A DNA stretch of 64,000 nucleotides from Solirubrobacterales bacterium (GTDB lineage: Bacteria; Actinomycetota; Thermoleophilia; Solirubrobacterales; 70-9). A program made the translations under genes and the position numbers. Below, one piece after another: positions 9,830 to 19,400 of the stretch (positions within the stretch are counted from its first letter, which is position 1; the number at the start of each line of letters is the position of its first letter). The notes under the pieces are model-generated. The model did not search any database and had not been told where the DNA came from. It saw only the letters and a program-made list of their open reading frames with translations. Location of the stretch: the NCBI GenBank assembly GCA_016712175.1, contig JADJRQ010000004.1, positions 62,001 through 126,000 of the forward strand. The letters run 5' to 3'.

Positions 9830-11245
9830 CTACTTCTTGACTTTGATCGTCTTCTTGACGGTCTTCCCGCCCGCGTTCCCGGACTTCACCTTGAACTTGA
9901 CCTTCACCTTGCCGGGTTTCTTGAGCTTGACCTTGACTTTGACCTTCCTGGTCTTGCCGGCGGCGATTTTCCCGACCGACTTCTTCTTCGCCTTGACCCC
10001 CTTGCCCACCACCTTCAGTTTGACGCCCTTGGCAATCGTGTTGCCGGAATTCTTGATCTTCACCTTGTAAGTGGTTTTCTTGCCCCGCTTGGCCTTCTTC
10101 GGCCCGCGGACCTTCACTTTGCGAATCCTGGCCGTGTTTAGCTTGCCGGTGGAACCGGGTTTGTCGGTGGACCCCGGGTCGTCAGTGGACCCGGGGTCGA
10201 TTGGCGGGCCAAATGGACCGTCTGGGGTCAGGTCGAGGTCGAACCTGGTGATCCGGTCGAAGTAACTGTCAGCGACGTAGACGTATCCCTGAGGACTGAC
10301 ATCGACGGCCGCCACATTTGCACTTCCCGTCTCCCCAGGGACGAAGAAACCGGTCACATACTGACCGTCGGCGGTGTACTTGACTACGTTTGTAGCAAAG
10401 GCGACGAAGACAGAGCCACTGGCATCCACCGCCAAGTCCCTGGCACCGTATGCATCTCTGTCCTCTGCCGGCCATTCCTCAATGAAGGCGCCGCCCGGTG
10501 TGTACCTCCGGATGGCTTCTTTTCCGCTGTCGGAAACGAGAATGTTGCCGTCTGTGTCAACAGCAACGCCCGTGGGGAAGCCGAACTGCCCCTGGCCGGT
10601 CCCGATGCTGCCCCATTTGGTGACAAAATTGCCGTCAGAGGTGAACTTCTGTATCCGGCCAAAAAGGAAATGGCCACCTTCTGAGTAGCTCGACACAGCA
10701 TCGACTACATAGACGTTCCCGGCCTTGTCGACATCAATGTCGGTCGGGAAGACAAACTGTCCATTTCCGGTCCCCTCGCTGCCCCACTTGGTGATGAATT
10801 CACCGTCAGAGTTGAATTTCTGAATGCGGTAGTTCCGGGAGTCGCTGACGTACACGTTGCCTGCGGAATCGACGGCAATCCCGGCCGGCCCGCGGAACTG
10901 TCCGTTCCCTGATCCCGCGTAGGCACCATCGCCATTGGGGTCTCCCCAGGTTATGAAATGGGTTCCGTCGGGGTTGAATCCCTGAATTCTGTCGGCGGAA
11001 TTTTCGGCAACGTAGACCCTCCCGTCCGCGTCGCTCGCCAGGGCCCACGGGGACCTGATGGATTTCCCAGTCCCACCACTGCCGTCCCACGTCAGAGCCG
11101 GGTTGTATTGCTCGTACGCGTGGGCGCTGTGCGACAACGAAAGCCCGGTGAGTGCGACGGCGAAAAGAATCGCACCGATTGCCCACGCTCGTTCAAATCT
11201 GGGACCGGAACCAACCCCGGTTGAATTCAGGTATCTGGAAGCCAT
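9830..11245 (-). CDS. Secreted NHL-repeat beta-propeller with CARDB-like C-terminal domain
   Basis: About 471 residues. A signal peptide (IGAILFAVALTGLSLSHSAHA, cleavage after AHA) precedes about five or six NHL blades (GNGQF, GIAVDSAGNVYVSDS, YRIQKFNSDG). A short DPGSTDDPGSTDKPGSTGK spacer follows, then a roughly 100-residue basic Ig-like domain with alternating VKVKIKNSGNTIAKGVKLKV strands, typical of CARDB-like extracellular domains. This tail differs from the FecR-like tails of its four neighbours. ATG 11245 is preferred because GGGGAGAG precedes it; ATG 11260, adjacent to the previous stop, is possible. It sits in a minus-strand run of propeller genes. Confidence 0.85.
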   Translation of the reverse strand: MASRYLNSTGVGSGPRFERAWAIGAILFAVALTGLSLSHSAHAYEQYNPALTWDGSGGTGKSIRSPWALASDADGRVYVAENSADRIQGFNPDGTHFITWGDPNGDGAYAGSGNGQFRGPAGIAVDSAGNVYVSDSRNYRIQKFNSDGEFITKWGSEGTGNGQFVFPTDIDVDKAGNVYVVDAVSSYSEGGHFLFGRIQKFTSDGNFVTKWGSIGTGQGQFGFPTGVAVDTDGNILVSDSGKEAIRRYTPGGAFIEEWPAEDRDAYGARDLAVDASGSVFVAFATNVVKYTADGQYVTGFFVPGETGSANVAAVDVSPQGYVYVADSYFDRITRFDLDLTPDGPFGPPIDPGSTDDPGSTDKPGSTGKLNTARIRKVKVRGPKKAKRGKKTTYKVKIKNSGNTIAKGVKLKVVGKGVKAKKKSVGKIAAGKTRKVKVKVKLKKPGKVKVKFKVKSGNAGGKTVKKTIKVKK

Positions 11246-11260
11246 GCTTTCTCTCCCCAT

Positions 11261-11850
11261 CTATCGCTTGCGGGCCCGGGCGACATAGTGCCCGCCCTTC
11301 TTGACCTTCACGGTCTTCTTCTTGGCAAAGTCGCGCACCTTGACCACTCCGGATTTGACCTTGAAGAAGGTCGATTTGTTGCAGCGGTCCTCGACCAGCC
11401 AATTGGTTCCCCTGACCGAGGCCGAGCCATACTTGCCCTTTGTCTTGAAACGGCCCTTGCCTTTGCCCCAGAGCTTGCGGCCCCGCTTGCGCTTCTTCTT
11501 CGAGATCAAGGTGGTCGACTCTGAGCTTGCGGCGGCGCGAGTCGCGAAGGACCGTTTCCTTTTCTTTTTTGACTTGCCGCAGCCGAGCGATCCGGCCAGG
11601 GCGAGCTCGGTATAGGGCTTCTTGCCGGCCTTCTGGGTGACCCGGAAAAGACCGTTCCAGAAGACGGCTGACTGAGTTCCGCCCTTCTTGCCTTTGGAAG
11701 AGGTCAGCTTGATCTTGCCCTTGCGGGTGTCTACAAGGCAGCCAACCGGTATCTGGTCGGCAGCCTTGAGGCGGGTCAACTTCTTCTCGCCCCGGCACTT
11801 GGTCTTGACGTTGCCTTTGACCGGCTTGACCACGACTTGCTTTCCGAGGA
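11261..11850 (-). repeat. FecR-like C-terminal cassette, copy B
   Basis: Second copy of the Lys-rich tail-coding cassette, at the 3' end of the frameshifted YVTN gene. It is nearly identical to copy A over most of its length, including silent positions. Confidence 0.85.
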
Positions 11851-12930
11851 CCGGTGGTGCGGGGCCCGGCGCCACCGAAGCGATGGCAATCCCGTAGGGC
11901 ATGCCGCCGGGGGTGGAGACGTCGGGACCGGCGGGTGCATTGGTGGCAGTATCGATCACAGAAACGCTGCGACTTGACTGATTGGTGACGTAGACCCGGG
12001 CGCCGTCGGGGTAAACGCCAGCCCACTGGGAAGGCCGCCCACCGGAATGTCAGGTCCCGCAAGAGAATTGGTCAGCGTGTTGATCACGGAAACGTCTTTA
12101 TCGCCCTGATTGGCGACGTACGCCCTGGATCCATCCGGAGAAATGGCAATTGCATCCGGGTCGTCGCCAACGGCGATGTCCGGCCCGACGACCGCATTGG
12201 TGGCGGTGTCGATCACCGAGACGCTACCGGCAGCGAGGTTGACCACATAGGCACGACTTCCGTCGGGAGTAACCTCTATGTCGAAGGGTTTGGCTCCCAG
12301 GGGAATGACTGGACCGATGACCGTATTGGTGGAGGTGTCGATGACCGATGCGGTGTTATCGACCGCGTTGGTGACATAAACGCGTGTGCCATCCGGGGTA
12401 ATGGCAATCGAATAGCCCCCACCCAAAGAGGGTGCCCCAATCGGAATTCCGGTACCGACTACCTTGTTGGTGGCAGGATCGATCACCGTGACAACTCCAT
12501 CTAGATGGTTGGCCACATATACCGTGCTGCCATCCGGGGTGACCTTGACTTCACCGGGATAGCCTCCGACGTCGATATCAGCCGTTGCCCGCGTATTGGA
12601 AGCGGTGTCTATGACCGAGACCTTGGCGTCGTAGTTATTAGTGGCATATGCCCGGCGGCCGTCGGGTGTAACAGCTATCCCCTTTGCGCCTTTTCCAAGC
12701 TCGAGGGTCGGTCTGTCGAGAGCATCGGTCCCGGTAGAAATCGAAGCTACCGAGCCCACGCCGTCATAGGGCGCGCCGGCATTCGTCGTGACGAATACCC
12801 GATACGCGTGGGCCGATGCGGACCAGGCGAGAACAACCATCGTCACAGCAACAAGAGCGAGCGCGAAAACCCGGGGCCGCGGAAGGTCATTCCGCTTTCG
12901 TCCCAGCCGCGCATCAGCGCTTCGCGACAT
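11261..12930 (-). CDS. Secreted YVTN beta-propeller with FecR-like C-terminal domain (frameshifted)
   Basis: The N-terminus (VFALALVAVTMVVLAWSASAHA) is a signal peptide. YVTN-type blades follow, each with (I/V)AITPDG(T/S)RAYV(T/A)N and VSVIDT(A/S)TN. The frame started at ATG 12930 stops at 11956, but the last blade continues in the next frame as DGARVYVTNQ...VSVIDTATN and then the Lys-rich FecR-like tail, stopping at 11261. One C added to the run at 12008-12011 restores a single protein of about 555 residues. The start overlaps the stop of the upstream paralogue by 17 bases. Role unknown; surface or polymer binding is inference. Confidence 0.82.
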
Positions 12931-13495
12931 AGTGCCCGCCCTTCTTGACCTTCACGTTCTTCTTCCTGCCGAAGTCCCGGACCGTAACCACTCCGGATTT
13001 GACCTTGAAGAAGGTCGACTTGTTGCAGCGGTCTTCGACCAGCCAATTGGTTCCCCTGACCGAAGCCGAGCCGTACTTGCCCTTGGTCTTGAAGCGGCCC
13101 TTGCCTTTGCCCCATAGTTTCCGGCCCCGCTTGCGCTTCTTCTTCTTCGAGATCAAGGTGGTCGACTCTGAGCTTGCGGCGGCGCGAGTCGCGAAGGACC
13201 GTTTCCTTTTCTTTTTTGACTTGCCGCAGCCGAGCGATCCGGCCAGGGCGAGCTCGGTATAGGGCTTCTTGCCGGCCTTCTGGGTGACCCGGAACAGACC
13301 GCTCCAGAAGTTGGCCGACTGGGTGCCGCCTTTCTTGCCTTTGGAAGAGGTCAGCTTGACTGTTCCTTTGCGGGTATCGACCAGGCAGCCGACCGGGATC
13401 TGTTCGGCCCAGGTCAGGGCAGTGAACTTCTTCTCGCCCCGGCACTTGGTCTTGACCTTGCCTTTGACTGGTTCCAGGTTGACCATCTTTGCGAG
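12914..13495 (-). repeat. FecR-like C-terminal cassette, copy C
   Basis: Third copy of the tail-coding cassette. It differs from A and B mainly near its start (ALTWAEQIPVG instead of RLKSADQIPVG), while the middle and end are nearly identical in nucleotides. Confidence 0.85.
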
Positions 13496-14602
13496 TACCG
13501 GTGGCCCGGCGTACGGAACCGTGGTAAAGGCGATGGCCCCCGGGTTCAGCCCGACGGGAATGTCGGGGCCGGTCCGGGCTCCCGTCGCCAAGCTGATCGA
13601 AGACACATCGTCATCCCAGGAGTTGGTGACGTATGCGCGCTTGCCGTTCGGAGTGATACCGATTGCGCTCGGTCCGCTGCCCGCGGGTATGGGTGCTCCG
13701 GCGACCGTGTCCGTGGCCGTGTCGATGACGGACAGATCGGAGCTGTTGTCCGGATTTCCGTCGCCGAAGTTCGCCACGTAGGCCTTCGAACCATCCGGCG
13801 TAATGGCGACTTCGGAGGGAGCCTGCCCAACCGGGATCGCCGGAACCGTGACCGAATCTGTGGCGGTATCAATCACGGCCACAGCATTGTCGAATTCGGA
13901 GACGACATAGGCCTTGCTGCCGTCAGGCGTGATCTCGACATTGACCGGGAAGTTGCCGACCGGGATCGCGGGACCAACGGTATTCGTATTCAAGTCGATC
14001 ACGGAGACCGAGCTACTGCCCCAATTGACGACATAGGCCTTCGTCCCGTCGGGGGTGATCGCGATGCTGTAGGGATACGATGACGGCGCAAGCGGGATCG
14101 GTGCGCCAATGAGCGCGTTTGACCCGGTGTCGATTCTCCGGACCTCTGCATCTCCCACTCCGACATAGAGGGTCTTCCCGTCCGGCGTGAGGGCCACAGA
14201 ACGAGGGCTTGTTCCGACGACAACGTTCGGAGTGGCGAGAGTATTCGTGGCCGTATCAACCACCGAGACCGAATCCACGAAGGAGTTCGAAACGAAGGCT
14301 CTCGTGCCGTCCGGGCTGATCGCGATGTCACTCGGATAGATGTCCGTGCCGATGTCGGGTCCGGATACCTTGTTCGTCGCCGTGTCGAAGACCGTCAGTC
14401 CGTACCCGCCCGAGTTGCCCACGAATGCCCGGTAGGCGCCGGCAGAAGCAGGCCAGAGAAAGCAGGTCGCCAGAAGCAACGCGACCACGCCCGCTGACAG
14501 GTGTCGCCGCGTCATGGGCAACGCTGCGCCGTTCTCTTCTCGGCAGCCTTTTCCTAGGCCTCCGGTGCTCTCGTGAATCCCCAATTTGAACTGCCCCCTC
14601 AT
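12914..14602 (-). CDS. Secreted YVTN beta-propeller with FecR-like C-terminal domain
   Basis: 562 residues. ATG 14602 is chosen over ATG 14515 because AAGGAGGGG lies nine bases upstream. This gives about 30 extra N-terminal residues before the hydrophobic signal (GVVALLLATCFLWPASAGA). Seven or more YVTN blades follow (SIAITPDGTKAYVVN, VSVIDLNTNTV and variants), then KVKTKCRGEKKFT and the Lys-rich FecR-like tail, ending VKVKKGGHYVAKR. Four cysteines are conserved in the tail among paralogues. The frame stays open about 200 codons upstream of 14602, but that part is antisense-like low-complexity sequence from the neighbouring tail cassette and is not a gene. Confidence 0.87.
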   Translation of the reverse strand: MRGQFKLGIHESTGGLGKGCREENGAALPMTRRHLSAGVVALLLATCFLWPASAGAYRAFVGNSGGYGLTVFDTATNKVSGPDIGTDIYPSDIAISPDGTRAFVSNSFVDSVSVVDTATNTLATPNVVVGTSPRSVALTPDGKTLYVGVGDAEVRRIDTGSNALIGAPIPLAPSSYPYSIAITPDGTKAYVVNWGSSSVSVIDLNTNTVGPAIPVGNFPVNVEITPDGSKAYVVSEFDNAVAVIDTATDSVTVPAIPVGQAPSEVAITPDGSKAYVANFGDGNPDNSSDLSVIDTATDTVAGAPIPAGSGPSAIGITPNGKRAYVTNSWDDDVSSISLATGARTGPDIPVGLNPGAIAFTTVPYAGPPVLAKMVNLEPVKGKVKTKCRGEKKFTALTWAEQIPVGCLVDTRKGTVKLTSSKGKKGGTQSANFWSGLFRVTQKAGKKPYTELALAGSLGCGKSKKKRKRSFATRAAASSESTTLISKKKKRKRGRKLWGKGKGRFKTKGKYGSASVRGTNWLVEDRCNKSTFFKVKSGVVTVRDFGRKKNVKVKKGGHYVAKR

Positions 14603-14664
14603 TTGACAATCCCCTCCTTGAACATATACACCCCGCAAAAACAAGGCATTGCGAGCTGATTCGG

Positions 14665-15275
14665 CTATCGCCGGTCGGCCCGCGGGGCCCGCGCCACGTA
14701 ACTTCGTCCCTTCTTGACCTTCACATTCTTCTTCTTGGCAAAGTCGCGCACCTTGACCACTCCGGATTTGACCTTGAAGAAGGTCGACTTGTTCCAGCGG
14801 TCTTCGACCAGCCAATTGGTTCCCCTGACCGAAGCCGAGCCGTACTTGCCCTTTGTCTTGAAACGGCCCTTGCCTTTGCCCCAGAGCTTGCGGCCCCGCT
14901 TGCGCTTCTTTCGCTTCTTCGAGACCGAGGCCTGGTCGGTTGCGGCCGGGACGCTCGAGGAAAGGGCCCACTTCGATCCGAAGTTCCGCTTCTTCTTGCC
15001 GCAACCGAGCGAGCCCGCCAGCTTGAGCTCGGTGTAGGGCTTCTTGCCGGCCTTCTGGGTGACCCGGAAAAGACCGTTCCAGAACTTCGCCGACTGCGTG
15101 CCGCCCTTCTTGCCCTTGGACGAGGTCAGCCTGACCGTTCCTTTGCGGGTATCGACCAGGCAGCCGACCGGGATCTCGTCGGCAGCCTTTAGGCGGGTGA
15201 ACTTCTTCTCGCCCCGGCACTTGGTTTTGACCTTGCCTTTGACCGGCTCGACCACGACCTTCCTGGCAAGGACGG
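14665..15275 (-). repeat. FecR-like C-terminal cassette, copy D (diverged)
   Basis: Fourth copy. Both ends match A-C closely, but the central 40 or so codons are replaced (FGSKWALSSSVPAATDQASV instead of the SFATRAAASSESTT block), as expected for patchy recombination or an independent duplication. Confidence 0.8.
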
Positions 15276-16314
15276 GCTTCTTGGTGAGGTTGGGTCCCGT
15301 GACCGAGGTGAGCGCCAGGTCGCCAAGACAGTTGGTTGGAATCCCCGGACCAACGACCAGGCTGGACGCGACGTCGACCACGGTCAGTTGAGAATTTATG
15401 ATTCCCGTGGAAACGTAGGCACGAGTTCCGTCGGGCGCAATGGCGACTCCCCAGGCGACATCACCCATCGGGATTGCGGGTCCGGCGAGCGTATCGGTAG
15501 TCGTGTTCAACACCCAGACCTGATGGCCGGTGAAGCTGGTCAAATAGACCCGGGTACCGTCGGGGGTAATCGCGATGTCCTCGAAAGCAGAAGCCCCGAA
15601 CACGATGTCAGGCCCGGCGAGAGAATCGGTTGCCGTGTCAATGACTGATACCTGCGTGAATTCCGCTACGTAGACGCGGGCTCCGTCCGGTGTTATTACG
15701 AGGCCGTCGGGTTGTACCCCAGGCGCAAGTGCAATGTCGGGCCCGTTCAGAGCACCAGTCAAGAGGTCAATTACCGAGACATCATCGTCGCCTGAGTTTG
15801 CGACATAGGCCCGGGTGCCGTCCGGGGTTATCGCGATGTCTTGTGGAGAACTACCCACTGGTATGTCCGGCCCGACGAGGGAATTAGTGGTGGTGTCGAT
15901 CACCGAGACGTCATTGTCGGCAGTGTTGACCACATAGGCCCGGGTGCCGTCCGGGGTGATCGCGACTGCCCGTGGGTTATTACCCACCGGTATGTCCGGC
16001 CCTATGACGGTATTGGTGGCGGTATTGATGACTGAAACGTCATTGCCTTCCTGGTCGGTCACATACGCGCGGGTACCGGCCGGATTCATGGCGATCGCAG
16101 TCGAAACTCCGTTGAGATCAACTCGGGCGTCCTCGCCGGTTTCGGTATCGACAACGCAGCCGCCGTCCATAAAGGCTCGGTAGGCGTCAGCAGACGACGG
16201 TAATGTGGCCAGTACCAAGAAGGCGCTCGCGAGGCCGGACAGAAGCGCAATCCAGCCTAGGCGTCGCCGACCAGAATTGGTCAAACGAAATGCGTAAGTG
16301 GTGCCGAAAGACAT
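14665..16314 (-). CDS. Secreted YVTN beta-propeller with FecR-like C-terminal domain
   Basis: About 549 residues. ATG 16314 (MSFGTTYAF) is preceded by GGAGGAGAGC, a strong ribosome site, so it is preferred over the upstream in-frame ATG at 16410. A basic N-terminus and hydrophobic segment (WIALLSGLASAFLVLATLPSSADA) form the signal. YVTN blades follow (VAITPDGTRAYVVNTADNDVSVIDTTTN and variants, about seven), then the Lys-rich tail with the diverged centre. The upstream leader is shared with the NHL gene at 9728. It is the first gene of the propeller series on this strand. Confidence 0.87.
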   Translation of the reverse strand: MSFGTTYAFRLTNSGRRRLGWIALLSGLASAFLVLATLPSSADAYRAFMDGGCVVDTETGEDARVDLNGVSTAIAMNPAGTRAYVTDQEGNDVSVINTATNTVIGPDIPVGNNPRAVAITPDGTRAYVVNTADNDVSVIDTTTNSLVGPDIPVGSSPQDIAITPDGTRAYVANSGDDDVSVIDLLTGALNGPDIALAPGVQPDGLVITPDGARVYVAEFTQVSVIDTATDSLAGPDIVFGASAFEDIAITPDGTRVYLTSFTGHQVWVLNTTTDTLAGPAIPMGDVAWGVAIAPDGTRAYVSTGIINSQLTVVDVASSLVVGPGIPTNCLGDLALTSVTGPNLTKKPVLARKVVVEPVKGKVKTKCRGEKKFTRLKAADEIPVGCLVDTRKGTVRLTSSKGKKGGTQSAKFWNGLFRVTQKAGKKPYTELKLAGSLGCGKKKRNFGSKWALSSSVPAATDQASVSKKRKKRKRGRKLWGKGKGRFKTKGKYGSASVRGTNWLVEDRWNKSTFFKVKSGVVKVRDFAKKKNVKVKKGRSYVARAPRADRR

Positions 16315-16328
16315 GCTCTCCTCCTGAT

Positions 16329-16381
16329 CGCTTCGGTGCTCCCTGAACTCTCTAAACCCGACCGTAACAATTCGATGCGGG
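16329..16381 (-). promoter_or_regulatory. Conserved upstream leader, copy 2
   Basis: Matches 9745-9812 upstream of a paralogous gene, without the internal duplication. It lies 15-67 bases before the start codon of the propeller gene on the minus strand. Confidence 0.5.
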
Positions 16382-16455
16382 ACGAGTGCGAGCACCGTCA
16401 CATTGATCACGAATCCCTGTGCCGTCGTCGGCGCCGACCCGGTCTTCTGCCTACT

Positions 16456-19400
16456 TCAAAGCAGGATGCCCGAAGGTACCTCCCCCAACGCTTCCCGCGC
16501 GGCAATCCGACCGGCCTCCCGGGCCGCATCGAGCTGGTGGAACTCGAGCAGCCCCACACCCTCCGTTTGAGGGGTGATCATCCAGTCGGCATGGCGACGG
16601 GCTGCTTCAGAGGTGTTCGAGCTGCCGAGCAACAGGACCCGGGCAAGGGTTTCGGTCAGACCCGGGATCCGGATCTCGGAGTCATCGTTCGGGGCAGACC
16701 CGGCACCCTGGTCTTCCGCGCGTTCACCTGCCGGACGCTTGAAGCTGGCCTTCACATCAACGGCGATTACCGGGCCCTCTCCATCAGCCGCCATGGTCTC
16801 GACCGGAAGGTTGTCGACCAGAGATCCGTCGATCAGAAGCTGGCGGCCCCGCAAGTGCGGCGGCGCCAGGACCGGCAAACTGAAACTGGTGCCCACCGCT
16901 TCCCACAGCAGGCCATGGCGATTGACCACCAACTCGCCGCTCCGAAGTTCGGTTGCCCCGGTGAAGAGTCCCCGGCCGAGCTCTTCGATCGTCGTGTTCC
17001 CGAACGTCCGTTCCAGCATCGCCCGGGCACGATCGCCGCGAATCAGGGAACGGCGGGGGAATGTGTAGTCACCAAGCGGCCGGCGCCGGACCCATTCTTC
17101 GTAGCAGCGGGCATCGATTTCCTCGGCTTCCATTTCCATCGCAAACATCGCGCCGACGAACGCCCCCATGCTGACCCCGCCGACCCGGTCGATGGTGATC
17201 CCGGCGGCGGAGAGCTCTTCGAGAACGCCGATGTGGGCGAACGCCCGGGCTCCGCCGCCGGAGAGCACGATTCCCACCGAATTCCCGGAGAGCCTCCGGG
17301 CCAGGCGTGCGACGTCGGCCTCGAGAGTTTCTGACCGGATCGCGTGGGTCCCGGCCGGTTCGAGCACCTCAGCCCAGCCCGACATCAACCCCGAGCCCGG
17401 AGCGACATTTCGGGTGATCAGGTCGCAACCTCGGAGTTCGGGATGATCGGCTGCCCGCTCGGGTGAACCGCCGCCGCCGACCGCGAGTATGCGATCGGCC
17501 TGCTGCAGGCAGTAGCCGGTCCAGGGGTCCTGGTCGAAAAGTGAGCCGCCGGCCAGGATCAGCTGATCGCAATTCCTTTCCGCCGAATCGAGTACCGGTG
17601 AGTAGGCGGCCACCGGATCAACCTCGGCCCGGGAGGCCTCGATTTCCGACCCGTCGAGCAGCTCGACCTGGCCGTGGTGACTCAACGACTCTGCAAGCAT
17701 CCGGGCGAGGCCGCCCACCTCGGCCCGCTCGTCGAGGGCGACCAGGGCGATCCTGACCGGTACCTCGCGCGACTGCGGCATCGCGCCGACGCTGTCACGG
17801 AGCTGGCTACCGAGGACCCGGGTCAACGCGACCGCGACCTTCGGCTCTTCTTCGAGCAGCCGATCGAATTCATCGCGATCGATCGCAACGAGGACACTGT
17901 CGCGTGCTGCTCTTATCGATGCGGAGCGCGGCATCGAAGTGAGCAGAGCCAACTCTCCGAGAGCAGCTCCACGCCCGAGCACACGAATCGTCGTTCCGTC
18001 GCTCTCGTTGACGACTTCCAGGCGCCCGGCCCGGACCACATAGAGCGAGCCGGAATCGTCGCCCTCATGAAACAGCCAGTCTCCGGCCGCCAGCCGGACT
18101 TCGGTCGACCGCTCAGCGATCGATGCCCGAACACCCTCGTCGAGGGCGGCGAAGAGCGGCGCTTTTCCGAGAAAGTCGGCCGCGGTTTCAGGTCGTGGCT
18201 CGCGTGGTTCGGGGACTTTTGACTCCCGTGCCGCGGGCGCCGGAGGTGGCGGTGACTGTCGCTCAGCCTCGGCCCGCCGCTCAGCGAGCAGGGCCTGGGT
18301 AGACCGGCGAAGCGAAGGGCTGCGGCTGACGTCGTCTTCCCCGGAATCCAGGCGCTTGACCGCGAGACAGATCACGGCCGACAGGGCCAGGCAGACGGCG
18401 GAAAAGGTCCAGGCGCTATCGAATACCCGGGCGGCATCTTCCGGCCCTGGCGCGCCGATGATCGCCACTACCGCCGCAACACCCAGGGCGGCGCCGACCT
18501 GGCGGGCGACCGAATTCAATCCGGTGGCGGTGCCGAAAGCCTCACCGGGCGCCGAGGCGACCGCCGCCCCGCTCAGATTCGGGAAAAGCGACCCGGCACC
18601 GATTCCGAGAAGGATCATGCCCGGCAGCCACTCGCCCAGGAAGTCGGGAGTGAGCCCGACCCGCGCGACGAACCAGTAGATCGCAGCCGCCCAGATCAGA
18701 CCGCCGGCCACCAGCACCGGCCGGTGGCCATAGCGCTGCGCCATCCGGCTGGTCGGTCCGGCGACTGCGGCTGCGACGAAAGGCCCGGGTGTGATCGCCA
18801 GGCCGGCCTCGAGAATCGAGTACTGCCAGACCCCGGTCAGGAAGAGCACGTTGACCAGCGTGTAGCCGTAGAAGCCGGCGGCGGCAAGAACCGTCGCTGA
18901 GTTGGAGACCGAGAACGTCCGGATCCGCAGCAGGTCGAGATCGATGATCGGCGAGCGGTGCCGGCCGCAGCGCCGGACGAAGAGCACTCCGAGAGCGAGG
19001 GCCACCCCGAACGAAGCGAGGATCGGCGGACTGGTCCAGCCCCATTCGTCGCCCTGGACGACCCCGAGGACCAAAGCCGCGATCACCACCGCGAACATCA
19101 GCGCGCCGGGCAGGTCCGGCATCCGGCGGCGTCCGGGTTCGCGGCTTTCGACCAGATAGTGGCGGGAGAGAAAGTACGCGGCCACACCGACCGGGAGGTT
19201 GACCAGGAAGACCAGCCTCCAACTGTCGGCGCTGACCAGAAAGCCGCCGAGGGTCGGTCCGATCCCGGCGGCCAGCGCACCGATCGCCGAGAGCAGCGCC
19301 ACCGCGTGGGCCCGGTGCTCGGCCGGATAGGCGTTGAGGACCAGCGCCAATGACGCCGGCACGATCATGGCCGCGCCCAATGCCTGGAAGACCCGGAAGA

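Noticed and set aside
14603..15220. N-terminal 200-codon extension of the propeller gene starting at 14602
   Set aside because: Out-of-frame reading of the neighbouring tail cassette; a strong ribosome site supports ATG 14602.
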